Shown one piece after another: positions 1 to 8,607 of a stretch of 64,000 nucleotides of DNA. The DNA is from Mangrovivirga cuniculi (lineage in GTDB: Bacteria > Bacteroidota > Bacteroidia > Cytophagales > Cyclobacteriaceae), in the NCBI RefSeq assembly GCF_005166025.1, contig NZ_CP028923.1:62001-126000 (forward strand), in the 5' to 3' direction. Position 1 is the stretch's first letter. Each line of letters starts with the position of its first letter. The notes under the pieces were generated by a model, which saw nothing but the letters and a program-made list of their open reading frames with translations, ran no database searches and was not told the DNA's origin. A program made the position numbers and the translations under genes.

Positions 1-1047
1 CACCACGTTATTTGTTACAATTACGTTTTCTGTAGGCATTCCTCGTTTTCTTCCGTCCTCGTTTTTACCTGACTTAAAACAGATCGCGTCATCCCCTACA
101 TCAAATGAATTATTATGAATGACAACATTTTTACATGATTCCAGATCAAGGCCATCACCATTTTGAGAATACCAGGGGTTTCTAACAGTTAAATTCCTGA
201 TAGTAACATCCTCACACATCAGAGGATGAAGATTCCAGGCTGGTGAATTTTGAAAGGTGGGGCCATCCAGTAAAACTTTTTTACAGTTAACAAAACTTAC
301 CATTACCGGACGCAAAAAATCTTTTACCGCAAGAAATTCCTCTTTTGTCTCAAAAGGAGGTACATTAAAATTGTCAGTTAATTTATTAGCCTGCTCATAT
401 TCTTTAGAAGGATACCAGGTTCTACCATCTTCACTTAATACACCTCCACTTTTAACGAGCCTTTTCCATGCTGAAGAGGCCATTTTACTTTTCTTTACCG
501 GTCTCCAGGCATCTCCTGATCCATCAATTATTCCTTTCCCTGTAATAGCAATGTTTTCAAGGTTCTTACCATATATTGGTGATAAACATCTATAAGTTTC
601 TAATCCTTCAAAACTTGTTTCAATTAAAGGATATTTAGATTTATCCTCACTAAACCTGATCAATGCACCCTCATTAACATGCAAGTTCACATTACTCTGA
701 AATCTAATCGGTCCGGTCATCCAGATACCTCTCGGAACAATTACTTTCCCTCCTCCTTTTTCGACAACTGCATCAATTGCTTTTTTAAAGGCTTCAGAAT
801 TATCAAAGATCCCATCACCTTTCGCACCAAAATCAACTACGCTAACAGAATTATCTGGAAATTCGGGCTCATTAACTTTTGGCATATCAAATTCAACACC
901 AGAATAAATGTCAGAATTATTTTCTGTTTTATTAGCCATGTTTCCTTCTGCAACCTGCTCAGAGGATCTTCCTCCACAACCATAAAATACGAGACCTAAA
1001 ATGGTCAGAATTAGAAAATAGTAATTTTTTACGTTTATCTTTTTCAT
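1..1047 (-). CDS. Glycoside hydrolase family 28 (polygalacturonase-like) lipoprotein, 3' part cut by window edge
   Basis: The frame is open from ATG at 1047 to the window edge (349 residues, no stop), so the C-terminus is missing. The protein probably hydrolyses galacturonan or rhamnogalacturonan side groups outside the cytoplasm. It starts with a signal peptide and a lipobox ending at Cys24. A pectate-lyase-superfamily opening follows (VVDFGAKGDG, residues 70-79), then right-handed beta-helix sequence. GH28 catalytic motifs are visible: NGDGLDLESC around 296-305 (Asp298) and GDDAICFKSG around 318-327 (Asp319, Asp320). It is the last gene seen in a minus-strand pectin operon and begins 10 bp after the GH43 stop. 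The exact specificity (endo, exo or rhamnogalacturonidase) cannot be told from the sequence. Confidence 0.9.
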   Translation of the reverse strand, partial: MKKINVKNYYFLILTILGLVFYGCGGRSSEQVAEGNMANKTENNSDIYSGVEFDMPKVNEPEFPDNSVSVVDFGAKGDGIFDNSEAFKKAIDAVVEKGGGKVIVPRGIWMTGPIRFQSNVNLHVNEGALIRFSEDKSKYPLIETSFEGLETYRCLSPIYGKNLENIAITGKGIIDGSGDAWRPVKKSKMASSAWKRLVKSGGVLSEDGRTWYPSKEYEQANKLTDNFNVPPFETKEEFLAVKDFLRPVMVSFVNCKKVLLDGPTFQNSPAWNLHPLMCEDVTIRNLTVRNPWYSQNGDGLDLESCKNVVIHNNSFDVGDDAICFKSGKNEDGRKRGMPTENVIVTNNVV

Positions 1048-1057
1048 GTTATTGGAA

Positions 1058-2704
1058 TTAATATTCTTGTTCTTTATCTACCGGCTCAAACCTAAACCAC
1101 TCAAAATCAGCATATCCCGAATCATTTATTCGTTGATTTCGGATTGCAAAAAGGCCAACTTTAGCCCCGATCCATCTTCCGGGTCTTGCTGTAAAAACTT
1201 CATCGATATCTATGAATTTTTTACCGTTTTTGCTATAGCTAAATTGACATTTACCACCATCTATCACCGTTACTCGTAAGTAAATTTCATCAGTATTTAA
1301 CTTGGTGATGTTTTTAGTTATTTCTTCACCCCCGGTTCGAGCATTTTGTCTTTCACCATAAGAAAGATAAACACCATCTGACTTACTGGTTAAATTCAAA
1401 TGAGCATAATCTTCACCCATAATTACCAAACCGATTTTTTCATTGGTTATCTCGTCATTAAAGGAGAATGATAATTTAGTCGTCACAGTAAATTCTTCGG
1501 CTGGAAACTTCTGGAGCAACAGGTTCGGTACATTCCATAGATTATCACTTTTGTCTGGTGACTGAACGGTATATAACCTTAACTTACCCGCTGCTGCATT
1601 TGTAAATGCCCACGAAGCTTTCGGGTTGGCATGCCATTGCCATTGATTGGCTAACGAAATACTGTTGAATTCATCTGAATCTTCGGGAGTAACTATTTTA
1701 TGATCACCTTTGACATCTGGCTTTTTATGAATCATTACCGGCCATCCTTTGCCATCACCATCTTTATCAATACCTATTACCGGCCAGTCATTTTTCCATT
1801 TCATTGGTTGTAAGTGAACGATTCTTCCGTAAGCTTCCTTATCCTGAAAATGCACAAACCATGATTCACCTGATTCAAGTTCAACCCAACCTCCCTGGTG
1901 TGGGCCATTAATTTCAGTTTCTCCCTGTTCTAAAACTATTTTATCCTCATAGGGACCAAAGACATTTTTCGATCTCAAGATTGTTTGCCAGCCTGTTGGC
2001 ACTCCGCCTGCAGGTGCAAAAATGTAGTAATACCCGTTTCGCTTATAAAATTTAGGGCCTTCTATAGTTGGATGATCGCCATGGCCGTCGAATACAATAC
2101 TTCCTTCATCTAATAAATGTGTTCCATCCGGACTCATTCTTCTTACAACCAGCACACTTTTAATACCGGCACGACTCCCGGCAAAAGCATGTACTAAATA
2201 TGCCTTACCATCTTTATCCCATAATGGACAAGGATCAATCAGTCCTTTACCTTTTTGAACTAATACCGGATCTTCCCACGAACCCGCAGGATCTTTTGTT
2301 TTTACCATGTAGATACCAAAATCCGGATCTCCATAATAAATATAAAACTCTCCATTATGATATCTTATAGACGGTGCCCACACGCCATTGCCATGTTGAG
2401 GTTTTGAAAAATGATCCTCAGGAGTTAATTCATCCAAAGCATATCCAATCAATTTCCAGTTTACCAGATCTTTGGAATGTAAAATCGGTAAACCCGGTAC
2501 TGCATTAAAACTTGATGAGGTCATATAAAAATCATCGCCGACTTTACAGATATCAGGATCTGAATAATCTGCATGAAGAATGGGGTTTTTATATTTACCG
2601 TTTCCCAGGTCAGCAACCCAAACGTCGGATACATTTTGAGCTGACAAGGAATAACCCAGGCAAAAAACAGCAAGTAATAATATGTAGAAAGGAATCGATC
2701 TCAT
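1058..2704 (-). CDS. Glycoside hydrolase family 43 (beta-xylosidase / arabinofuranosidase-like)
   Basis: A secreted 548-aa glycosidase with a signal peptide ending near residue 22 (SLSAQ). The five-bladed GH43 propeller occupies about 38-330. The catalytic triad can be read: Asp49 in HADYSDPDI (general base), Asp157 in GLIDPCPLW (pKa modulator) and Glu215 in PTIEGPKFY (general acid). Residues 340-545 look like the beta-sandwich domain that often follows GH43. Probable substrates are arabinose or xylose side chains of pectin or xylan. It lies 4 bp downstream of the pectate lyase/pectinesterase gene and 10 bp upstream of the GH28 gene, so it belongs to the pectin operon. Confidence 0.9.
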   Translation of the reverse strand: MRSIPFYILLLAVFCLGYSLSAQNVSDVWVADLGNGKYKNPILHADYSDPDICKVGDDFYMTSSSFNAVPGLPILHSKDLVNWKLIGYALDELTPEDHFSKPQHGNGVWAPSIRYHNGEFYIYYGDPDFGIYMVKTKDPAGSWEDPVLVQKGKGLIDPCPLWDKDGKAYLVHAFAGSRAGIKSVLVVRRMSPDGTHLLDEGSIVFDGHGDHPTIEGPKFYKRNGYYYIFAPAGGVPTGWQTILRSKNVFGPYEDKIVLEQGETEINGPHQGGWVELESGESWFVHFQDKEAYGRIVHLQPMKWKNDWPVIGIDKDGDGKGWPVMIHKKPDVKGDHKIVTPEDSDEFNSISLANQWQWHANPKASWAFTNAAAGKLRLYTVQSPDKSDNLWNVPNLLLQKFPAEEFTVTTKLSFSFNDEITNEKIGLVIMGEDYAHLNLTSKSDGVYLSYGERQNARTGGEEITKNITKLNTDEIYLRVTVIDGGKCQFSYSKNGKKFIDIDEVFTARPGRWIGAKVGLFAIRNQRINDSGYADFEWFRFEPVDKEQEY

Positions 2705-2708
2705 AAAA

Positions 2709-4945
2709 TCATCTTGGTAATTTTTCTAATCTCTCATTTGGGCCCCACCCGTCAAATACTTCTGTTAATGAGTATTGAGATGCCTCTTTGCTACTTAATT
2801 GATGAGACCACTTAACTCGTTCTGATTTGTTAGCCCCGGGACCTGATGAATTGTATTCTGCATAAAAAGCTGTTTTTTCAGCTTCAGGCTTACTCCAGTT
2901 ATGCCATCCTTCGGGTTTGATGTGCCTGCCCAATTCGCAGTTTATAAATACCGTCTGAGCATAATCTCTCCAGGGACGCCCCAGGTAAACCGAATTTTCC
3001 GGAGCATTACCGGTGAGTTTACAGTTTAAAAACACAAAGCCATAGTCCGTTTCTTCTTTAGTTGAAGCAGCGGTTATATAATGCCCTCCTTCCTTGGAGA
3101 AAATTTCACAATTTTCGAAAACAGCAGTACTCCAGCCAAATATAAAATCAGTAGTACCTTCGATATAACAGTTCTTATAATATTGCCTGCTTCGATCACC
3201 ATGTGGATAAAGGGTATCCTGAAACCCCAGAAAACGGCAGTTCTCAAAAATAACTTTATCGCCATCGACTCTGACAGCGACTGCCTGACCTACAGGACCA
3301 GCAGTATTGGAAAAAGTAATGTTCTGAGCAGTAAAGCCATTTCCGAAAACATAAAACCCGGACGATCCGGAAGTTCCTATCTCTTCTCCAAATTCATTTT
3401 TCTTTGAAGCATAGTCATCAAATGTGATTATTGTCTTTTCAGGATTCTCTCCAATAAAAGTAACATTAGTTTTAGAAGCCGGGAGAACTAATTTCTCTTT
3501 GTAAACACCATTTTTAATCAAAATACGTGTCGTTTCTTTCCTCATATCCGGAACGGCATCAATTGCAGCCTGTACCGTATTAAAATCTCCTTTTCCATCT
3601 TTTGAGACGATATAATCAAACTCATCAGCGGAAGTTACCAGTAATGATTGCAGATACACTTCGATGTTATCATAATGCTCATGCAGGTCATTCCCATTGG
3701 CATCATATTGATTCGGATCGAGTTTATTATCTTTTTCCCACTGATCAGGCATACCATCCCCATCAGAATCTGTGGGATAAGGTGCAGCATGCAATTGAGG
3801 CCAGCCTCCTACTTCTTCCTGGGAGTCAATAATGCCATTACCAACTGTCGCAGTACCTTCTTTTATATTTTGAATGATTCGTTCATCAACCTGGTCTCGT
3901 TGCAAACTTGCTCCGCTTCTACTTAACACCGCTCGATAGGCTTCTTTTGCCGTGTGTTGAGAAGTTAGATTTATTGCTTCAAAAGGATCATTAACCTTTA
4001 CTGCCTCAGGATCATCGCACTGAACTCCCCCTGCCCAATTATCTGAGGAAACCTTATCATTTCCAAAGACATAATTTTCAGAAACATAAAACTGACCGTA
4101 AGGCTTACTGGGATTTACAATTCTGTGTTTTGTAGATTTTTTTGTTGCAGGGCCCGGTTTAAAATAATTTGCCACCATGTTGTACCGCCCTTCTTCACCA
4201 CCATAAATGCTATTACTTCCCCAGTTATAGATCACATTATTTCTAAAATCCGTTAGCTCATTTTCTTCATTTTTTGTTGAAGAAGAACCACTAAACCTGG
4301 GGCTTCTGCTATTATGATGCGCGATTAGATTATGGTGAAAAGTAGCTCCATTTCCACCCCAGATCGCGCCATAACCGTGTGGTCCTTTTTCATGCTTGGA
4401 ATTATTCAGGCTTTCTGAAATAATACACCATTGCATGGTAAAATCTGAGTTAGAATAAAAGAAGCACATTCGTCAATCGACCAGCTCATAGAGCAATGAT
4501 CTATAATGACATTGTTAAGAAAACGACCGTTGATCGCATCTTCCTGAACATCACCTTTATCACCTAGCCTGAATCGCATATAGCGAACAATTACATTGCT
4601 TGCACGAATCTGCAATGGATAATTTTTTATGCAAATACCATCACCGGGAGCTGAATGGCCGGCAATAGTCACATTGCCATTTTTAATGGTCAGATTTGAT
4701 TTAAGATCGATGTTTCCCGATGTTGAAAACACAATAATCCGGGGTTCTTCCTGCTCAATCGCTTCTCGAAGACTACCCGGACCTGAGTCATTCAAATTTG
4801 AGACTACATATACTTTTCCTCCTCTACCTCCTGTAGTGAATTTCCCGAAACCCTCTGCATCCGGAAATGCTAATTGTTGAGCCTTTCCCGTGAAACAAAA
4901 AAGTAGCAGAAGAATAAAAGGCAAAATGTATCTATTCAGTTTCAT
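2709..4945 (-). CDS. Pectate lyase (PL1) / pectinesterase (CE8) fusion, frameshifted in this sequence
   Basis: Two reading frames together encode one secreted protein of about 745 aa. The first frame (from ATG at 4945) has a signal peptide and the start of a PL1 pectate lyase ([19 protein letters not shown]). The second, ending at 2709, continues the lyase, then a calcium-type linker ([11 protein letters not shown]), then a complete CE8 pectin methylesterase with [10 protein letters not shown] and [12 protein letters not shown] motifs. The frames meet at 4457-4460, where one T (coding strand) seems to be missing from a T run; restoring it gives [14 protein letters not shown] without a gap. 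De-esterification and cleavage would thus be joined in one polypeptide. The start overlaps the kduD stop by one base. A homopolymer sequencing error is more likely than a pseudogene. Confidence 0.88.
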
Positions 4946-5733
4946 TAGTTTTCATTCGCTGGTTTTCCTATGGTAGCCAATATTCCACCATCGACATAAA
5001 TAATCTGTCCATTGACGAAATCACTTGCCTTAGATGACAGGAAGACAGCTGTACCCTCAAGATCTGCAGGGTCACCCCACTTACCAGCAGGAGTACGATT
5101 AACAATAAAATCATTGAATGGATGACCATCTTCCCTGATCGGGGCAGTCTGACTCGTAGCAAAATATCCCGGGCCGATACCATTGACCTGAATATTATGT
5201 TTTGCCCATTCAGTGGCCATATTTTTTGTAAGCATTTTTAATCCACCTTTCGCGGCTGCATAGGCACCAACCGTATTTCGACCTAATTCAGTCATCATGG
5301 AGCAGATATTAATGATCTTACCAGAACCCCTTGAGATCATGCCCTTAATAACTGCTTTGGATACAATAAACGGACTGACAAGGTCAACCTTGATCACATC
5401 TTCAAATTCGGAAACTTCCATTTCTGCAAGCGGCGTTCTTTTAATAATACCCGCATTATTTACCAGAATATCGATTGGACCTACTTCCTTTTCAATCTTC
5501 CCGATATATTCAATAACCTGATTTTCTTTGGTGACATCAAAAAGATAGCCTTTGGCATCTATGCCTTCCTTTTTATATTCTTCTATTGCCTTATCGATTT
5601 TCTCCTGTGAGGAATGGCCATTGATAACTACAGTGGCACCAGCTTTCCCGAGCCCCATTGCCATCGCCATACCTAAACCGTGAGTTGCCCCGGTAACCAG
5701 CGCTGTTTTTCCTTTGAGATCAAATAAATTCAT
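4945..5733 (-). CDS. kduD: 2-dehydro-3-deoxy-D-gluconate 5-dehydrogenase (SDR)
   Basis: A cytoplasmic 262-aa short-chain dehydrogenase. It has the Rossmann motif [14 protein letters not shown] near the N-terminus, the NNAG motif, a catalytic Ser in NICSMM and the YAAAK catalytic Tyr/Lys pair. It is of the KduD/gluconate-5-dehydrogenase type. Lying 1 bp from kduI, in a pectin operon, it is best read as KduD, which converts 2,5-diketo-3-deoxygluconate to KDG. Its stop overlaps the ATG of the lyase/esterase gene (TAATG), which suggests translational coupling. Without the neighbour, gluconate 5-dehydrogenase would be an equally good call. Confidence 0.9.
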   Translation of the reverse strand: MNLFDLKGKTALVTGATHGLGMAMAMGLGKAGATVVINGHSSQEKIDKAIEEYKKEGIDAKGYLFDVTKENQVIEYIGKIEKEVGPIDILVNNAGIIKRTPLAEMEVSEFEDVIKVDLVSPFIVSKAVIKGMISRGSGKIINICSMMTELGRNTVGAYAAAKGGLKMLTKNMATEWAKHNIQVNGIGPGYFATSQTAPIREDGHPFNDFIVNRTPAGKWGDPADLEGTAVFLSSKASDFVNGQIIYVDGGILATIGKPANEN

Positions 5734-5734
5734 A

Positions 5735-6577
5735 TTATTTCATTTCATTTATTGGACAAACATCCATATCACCATAATCAAGGTTTTCACCGGCCATTCC
5801 CCAGATGAACGTATAATTTGAGGTTCCGGCACCCGCGTGAATTGACCAGGGTGGAGATATTACAGCCTGCTCATTGTGCATCCAGATATGACGCGTCTCA
5901 TCAGTCTGTCCCATAAAATGACTCACTGCCTGATCTTCAGGAAGGTCAAAATAGAAGTAAACCTCCATACGACGATCGTGAACGTGAGAAGGGACAGTAT
6001 TCCAGATACTTCCTGTCTTCAACTCAGTCATGCCCATTTGCAGCTGACACGTATCAACGATACCTGAAACCAGCATTTGATTTACCGTTCTGGCATTAGA
6101 CGATTCCAGCGAACCAAGTTCAAGTTTGTTCGCATCATCTTTAGTTACTTTTTTATTTGGATATGATTGGTGAGCCGGAGCTGAGTTGATATAAAACTTA
6201 GCGGGTTTATTAGAATCCGCGCTAGAGAATTTTACATCTTTAGCCCCTTTACCTATATATAGTGCTTCTTTAAAACCTAATTCGAAATCTTCACCATCAA
6301 CAGAGACAGTTCCACTACCCCCGACATTGATCACGCCCATTTCTCTTCTGTCGAGAAAATGTTCAGCTTTAAGTGGATCGATAGTTTCTAATGTTAAATC
6401 TTTTTTGACCGGAACAGCAGATCCTGCGATATATCTATCATAGTGAGTGTAAACCAGGCAAATCTTATCTGGCTGCATGATGGAGTCTACTAAAAACTCC
6501 TTTCTGATCTGTTCAGTATCATATTTTTTTACCGCCTCCGGACCGGAAGCATATCGTACTTCATATTCTGTAGCCAT
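5735..6577 (-). CDS. kduI: 5-dehydro-4-deoxy-D-glucuronate isomerase
   Basis: A 280-aa cupin-type isomerase that converts 4-deoxy-5-ketouronate, the product of pectate lyase action, to 2,5-diketo-3-deoxygluconate. The metal-site signature HVHDRRMEVYFYF is present around residues 196-209, and a later His lies in WSIHAGAG. Length matches the family. It is the first gene of the operon. The intergenic region before it holds a perfect 16-bp LacI-type palindrome, consistent with induction by a pectin breakdown product. The gene ends 1 bp before kduD. Confidence 0.95.
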   Translation of the reverse strand: MATEYEVRYASGPEAVKKYDTEQIRKEFLVDSIMQPDKICLVYTHYDRYIAGSAVPVKKDLTLETIDPLKAEHFLDRREMGVINVGGSGTVSVDGEDFELGFKEALYIGKGAKDVKFSSADSNKPAKFYINSAPAHQSYPNKKVTKDDANKLELGSLESSNARTVNQMLVSGIVDTCQLQMGMTELKTGSIWNTVPSHVHDRRMEVYFYFDLPEDQAVSHFMGQTDETRHIWMHNEQAVISPPWSIHAGAGTSNYTFIWGMAGENLDYGDMDVCPINEMK

Positions 6578-6635
6578 AACTTTTAAGTGTATTTTATTCC
6601 AAACTTCACTTAAATATATAAAATATTTTTTAAAA

Positions 6636-6651
6636 CCGTTAACGTTAACGG
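6636..6651. promoter_or_regulatory. Perfect 16-bp palindrome, probable LacI-family operator of the pectin operon
   Basis: CCGTTAACGTTAACGG is a perfect palindrome 59 bp upstream of the kduI start. Its form, with a central CG and TTAACGTTAA core, is that expected of LacI-family operators. No LacI regulator gene lies in the window. The promoter elements themselves were not identified with confidence. Confidence 0.6.
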
Positions 6652-6819
6652 AAATTTACCGGAAAAATAATTGATGTGTGAATTATTGGTGAAGGGAGAG
6701 GGGTAATTATGAGCTGGAGGGCTGATTGGGCAGGGTGGTCAGATGTATAATGATTAATATTTGAAATAATGGGATGAGATTATTTAGTGAAATATTTTTA
6801 ACCCTTATTATAACCCAGG

Positions 6820-6833
6820 GTGACACCTGTCAC
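6820..6833. promoter_or_regulatory. Inverted repeat GTGACA-CC-TGTCAC upstream of 6881 gene
   Basis: A 6-bp perfect inverted repeat with a 2-bp spacer sits 48-61 bp upstream of the start at 6881. It could be an operator, for example for a dimeric CRP/FNR-like regulator, or a small hairpin. The rest of 6578-6880 is AT-rich and I see nothing else in it. Confidence 0.3.
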
Positions 6834-6880
6834 AGCAAAAGGTTCAAGTACTTAGTAACTTAAATTACAATTCAAGAACA

Positions 6881-7423
6881 ATGAAAGTCCTGGTATTTAT
6901 AATAGGGTTTTTATTATCGTTTATAAGTTATTCTCAACTTAACCAGGATTCAATTAATCAATCAAAAACTCATTATAACAACATAATAGTACCAGACAGT
7001 ATATTTCAGAAAGCTCCACGACATGCTATATATGGTGAATTTAATGTCCTCTATTTATATGGCGTGTATGAAAGGCTATACAGACTGAATAAAACTGTTC
7101 AATTTTCTGCTGGCGCCGGTATTGGCTTAGGCCTGGGTTATAGTGGCTATGGAGAATATCCGCTCATTATATTCCTGAAACCATCATTTCTTGTTGGTGG
7201 CCCTAAACACAACCTTGAGTTTGGAACATTTTTTACACCTCAAAGAAGATCCTGGGGTAAATTCAGTCCTCACCTGGGATACAGACTTGTTAAGCCAGGT
7301 GGTTTTATATTCAGAGCCGAAATAGTTTTAATTATGCAGTTTGAAAAAGATGAAATTTACCCTCACGATGAATGGGTAGATATATTTCCCTTACCAGGAA
7401 TTGCAATCGGAAAAACCTTTTGA
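6881..7423 (+). CDS. Secreted or outer-membrane beta-barrel-like protein of unknown function
   Basis: 180 aa with a clear signal peptide (MKVLVFIIGFLLSFISYSQ). The rest alternates aromatic and small or polar residues (GEFNVLYLYGVYERLY, GAGIGLGLGYSGYGEY), as in small outer-membrane beta-barrels. I do not recognise a named family. It stands alone on the plus strand, diverging from the pectin operon, so it need not be related to it. Base use is like its neighbours. Confidence 0.65.
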   Translation: MKVLVFIIGFLLSFISYSQLNQDSINQSKTHYNNIIVPDSIFQKAPRHAIYGEFNVLYLYGVYERLYRLNKTVQFSAGAGIGLGLGYSGYGEYPLIIFLKPSFLVGGPKHNLEFGTFFTPQRRSWGKFSPHLGYRLVKPGGFIFRAEIVLIMQFEKDEIYPHDEWVDIFPLPGIAIGKTF

Positions 7424-8190
7424 TTACCTCTAATCTACTCAGTTTACATTGATGGCTTTTTATAAATCCCTTTAAACCAGATAATCACTTAATCAAAATC
7501 AACCATTTTTTCTGCTAATAAAAAAGCATGGACAGAACGTGTTTGCTAAAAAAGCAACGCGCACCAGAGGAGGACTGTATCGTCCTAAAATAAGTTGACA
7601 GTTTAAAAGGATAGTCCTATTATAAATTTACAATTTTACTTTAATCCTTCAACCCCGGGATAAATAATCAAAAAAATCAATTATTATTTAATATTCAATC
7701 CATTATTTTACTTAATATAAATTCATTAATTCTTGAAAAATTGCTAAATTTGCATAGATATAGTTTATCAAAAATAAAGAAATCGATACCCGAGATTTTC
7801 AACTATATCAATATTATAAGGGAACTGTCCTTTATAATTTCTTTCCTTGCTAAACGACAACTTTCCAATTATCAGGGATAAAAATTATAAGACAGATGAG
7901 CTACTTACAACAACCCATTCTGGGTTAAATCTTTCTGAGAGAACGATTAGGGGGGGAAACTACGAAAGTTTAATTCATCAAGATTTAATTTAGTTTAAGC
8001 ACTTCTTTCATTTCAATATCTGGTAAATACAGTCAGATAATATCTTACCATGAATATCCGGATTGTAAAACTACAATTCTGTATTTATCAGTCATTGATC
8101 AACTTAAACTTCCTTTGTCCAGCCAATAATAATGAACAGGAAGTAAGATTATCGGGACACAGGATACAATTAACCATAAAAAATACTATC
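7424..8190. other. Intergenic region of about 770 bp, no convincing gene
   Basis: AT-rich and with no credible coding frame. The box TAAATTTG at 7745-7752 matches the Bacteroidota -7 element TAnnTTTG, but no good -33 TTG lies at the right distance. A short inverted repeat AGGAC-TGTATC-GTCCT occurs near 7568-7584. The frame of the next gene is open upstream from 8050, but the stretch before 8191 has no signal peptide and is probably untranslated. Confidence 0.4.
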
Positions 8191-8604
8191 ATGACAAATT
8201 TATGGAACCAAATTTACCTTATAATAATCCTATTATCTGGTATTTCGATACATCTGGAAGCCCAGGAAACTATCAACTGGCAAATTCTGGAAGATAATGA
8301 TTCGATATCAGTTTACTTTGCTCCGCTTTCTTGCGGAGATGAAGTTATCTTGGGGGAAAACATCAATTCATCAGTAGCATTAAAACTAATAAGAAGATTA
8401 CCGGAAATCACAATGGTAACAGTATTCATCGATGTCAGTGATGGTATTGAAAGTCACGAAGGAAATTTCAATTTTACATTTGAATCCGGTGATGAATCAG
8501 TCTATGATTGTACAAGAATGCCACATTACTCACCCATGGGACCACTACCCTATGTTCCCGGGACCACGGTTACATTAGTTGATAGTTATATCGAAAACCA
8601 TTAA
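8191..8604 (+). CDS. Small secreted protein of unknown function
   Basis: I chose ATG 8191 because it begins a normal signal peptide (MTNLWNQIYLIIILLSGISIHLEAQ); an upstream in-frame ATG at 8050 would bury it. The mature part of about 112 aa begins TINWQILEDND, echoing TINWEKVDGAS at the start of the next protein. Two cysteines lie in SCGDE and DCTRMP. It ends 3 bp before the 952-aa T9SS gene, so the two are probably co-transcribed. No family is recognised. Confidence 0.65.
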   Translation: MTNLWNQIYLIIILLSGISIHLEAQETINWQILEDNDSISVYFAPLSCGDEVILGENINSSVALKLIRRLPEITMVTVFIDVSDGIESHEGNFNFTFESGDESVYDCTRMPHYSPMGPLPYVPGTTVTLVDSYIENH

Positions 8605-8607
8605 GCT

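Noticed and set aside
257-595. 112-aa plus-strand frame
   Set aside because: It lies within the GH28 gene on the opposite strand, which has clear catalytic motifs.
4406-4469. Programmed -1 frameshift in the pectate lyase/pectinesterase gene
   Set aside because: A Phe codon could slip on TTTT, but no full slippery heptamer or downstream structure is obvious, and similar homopolymer losses occur in unrelated genes, so read error is simpler.
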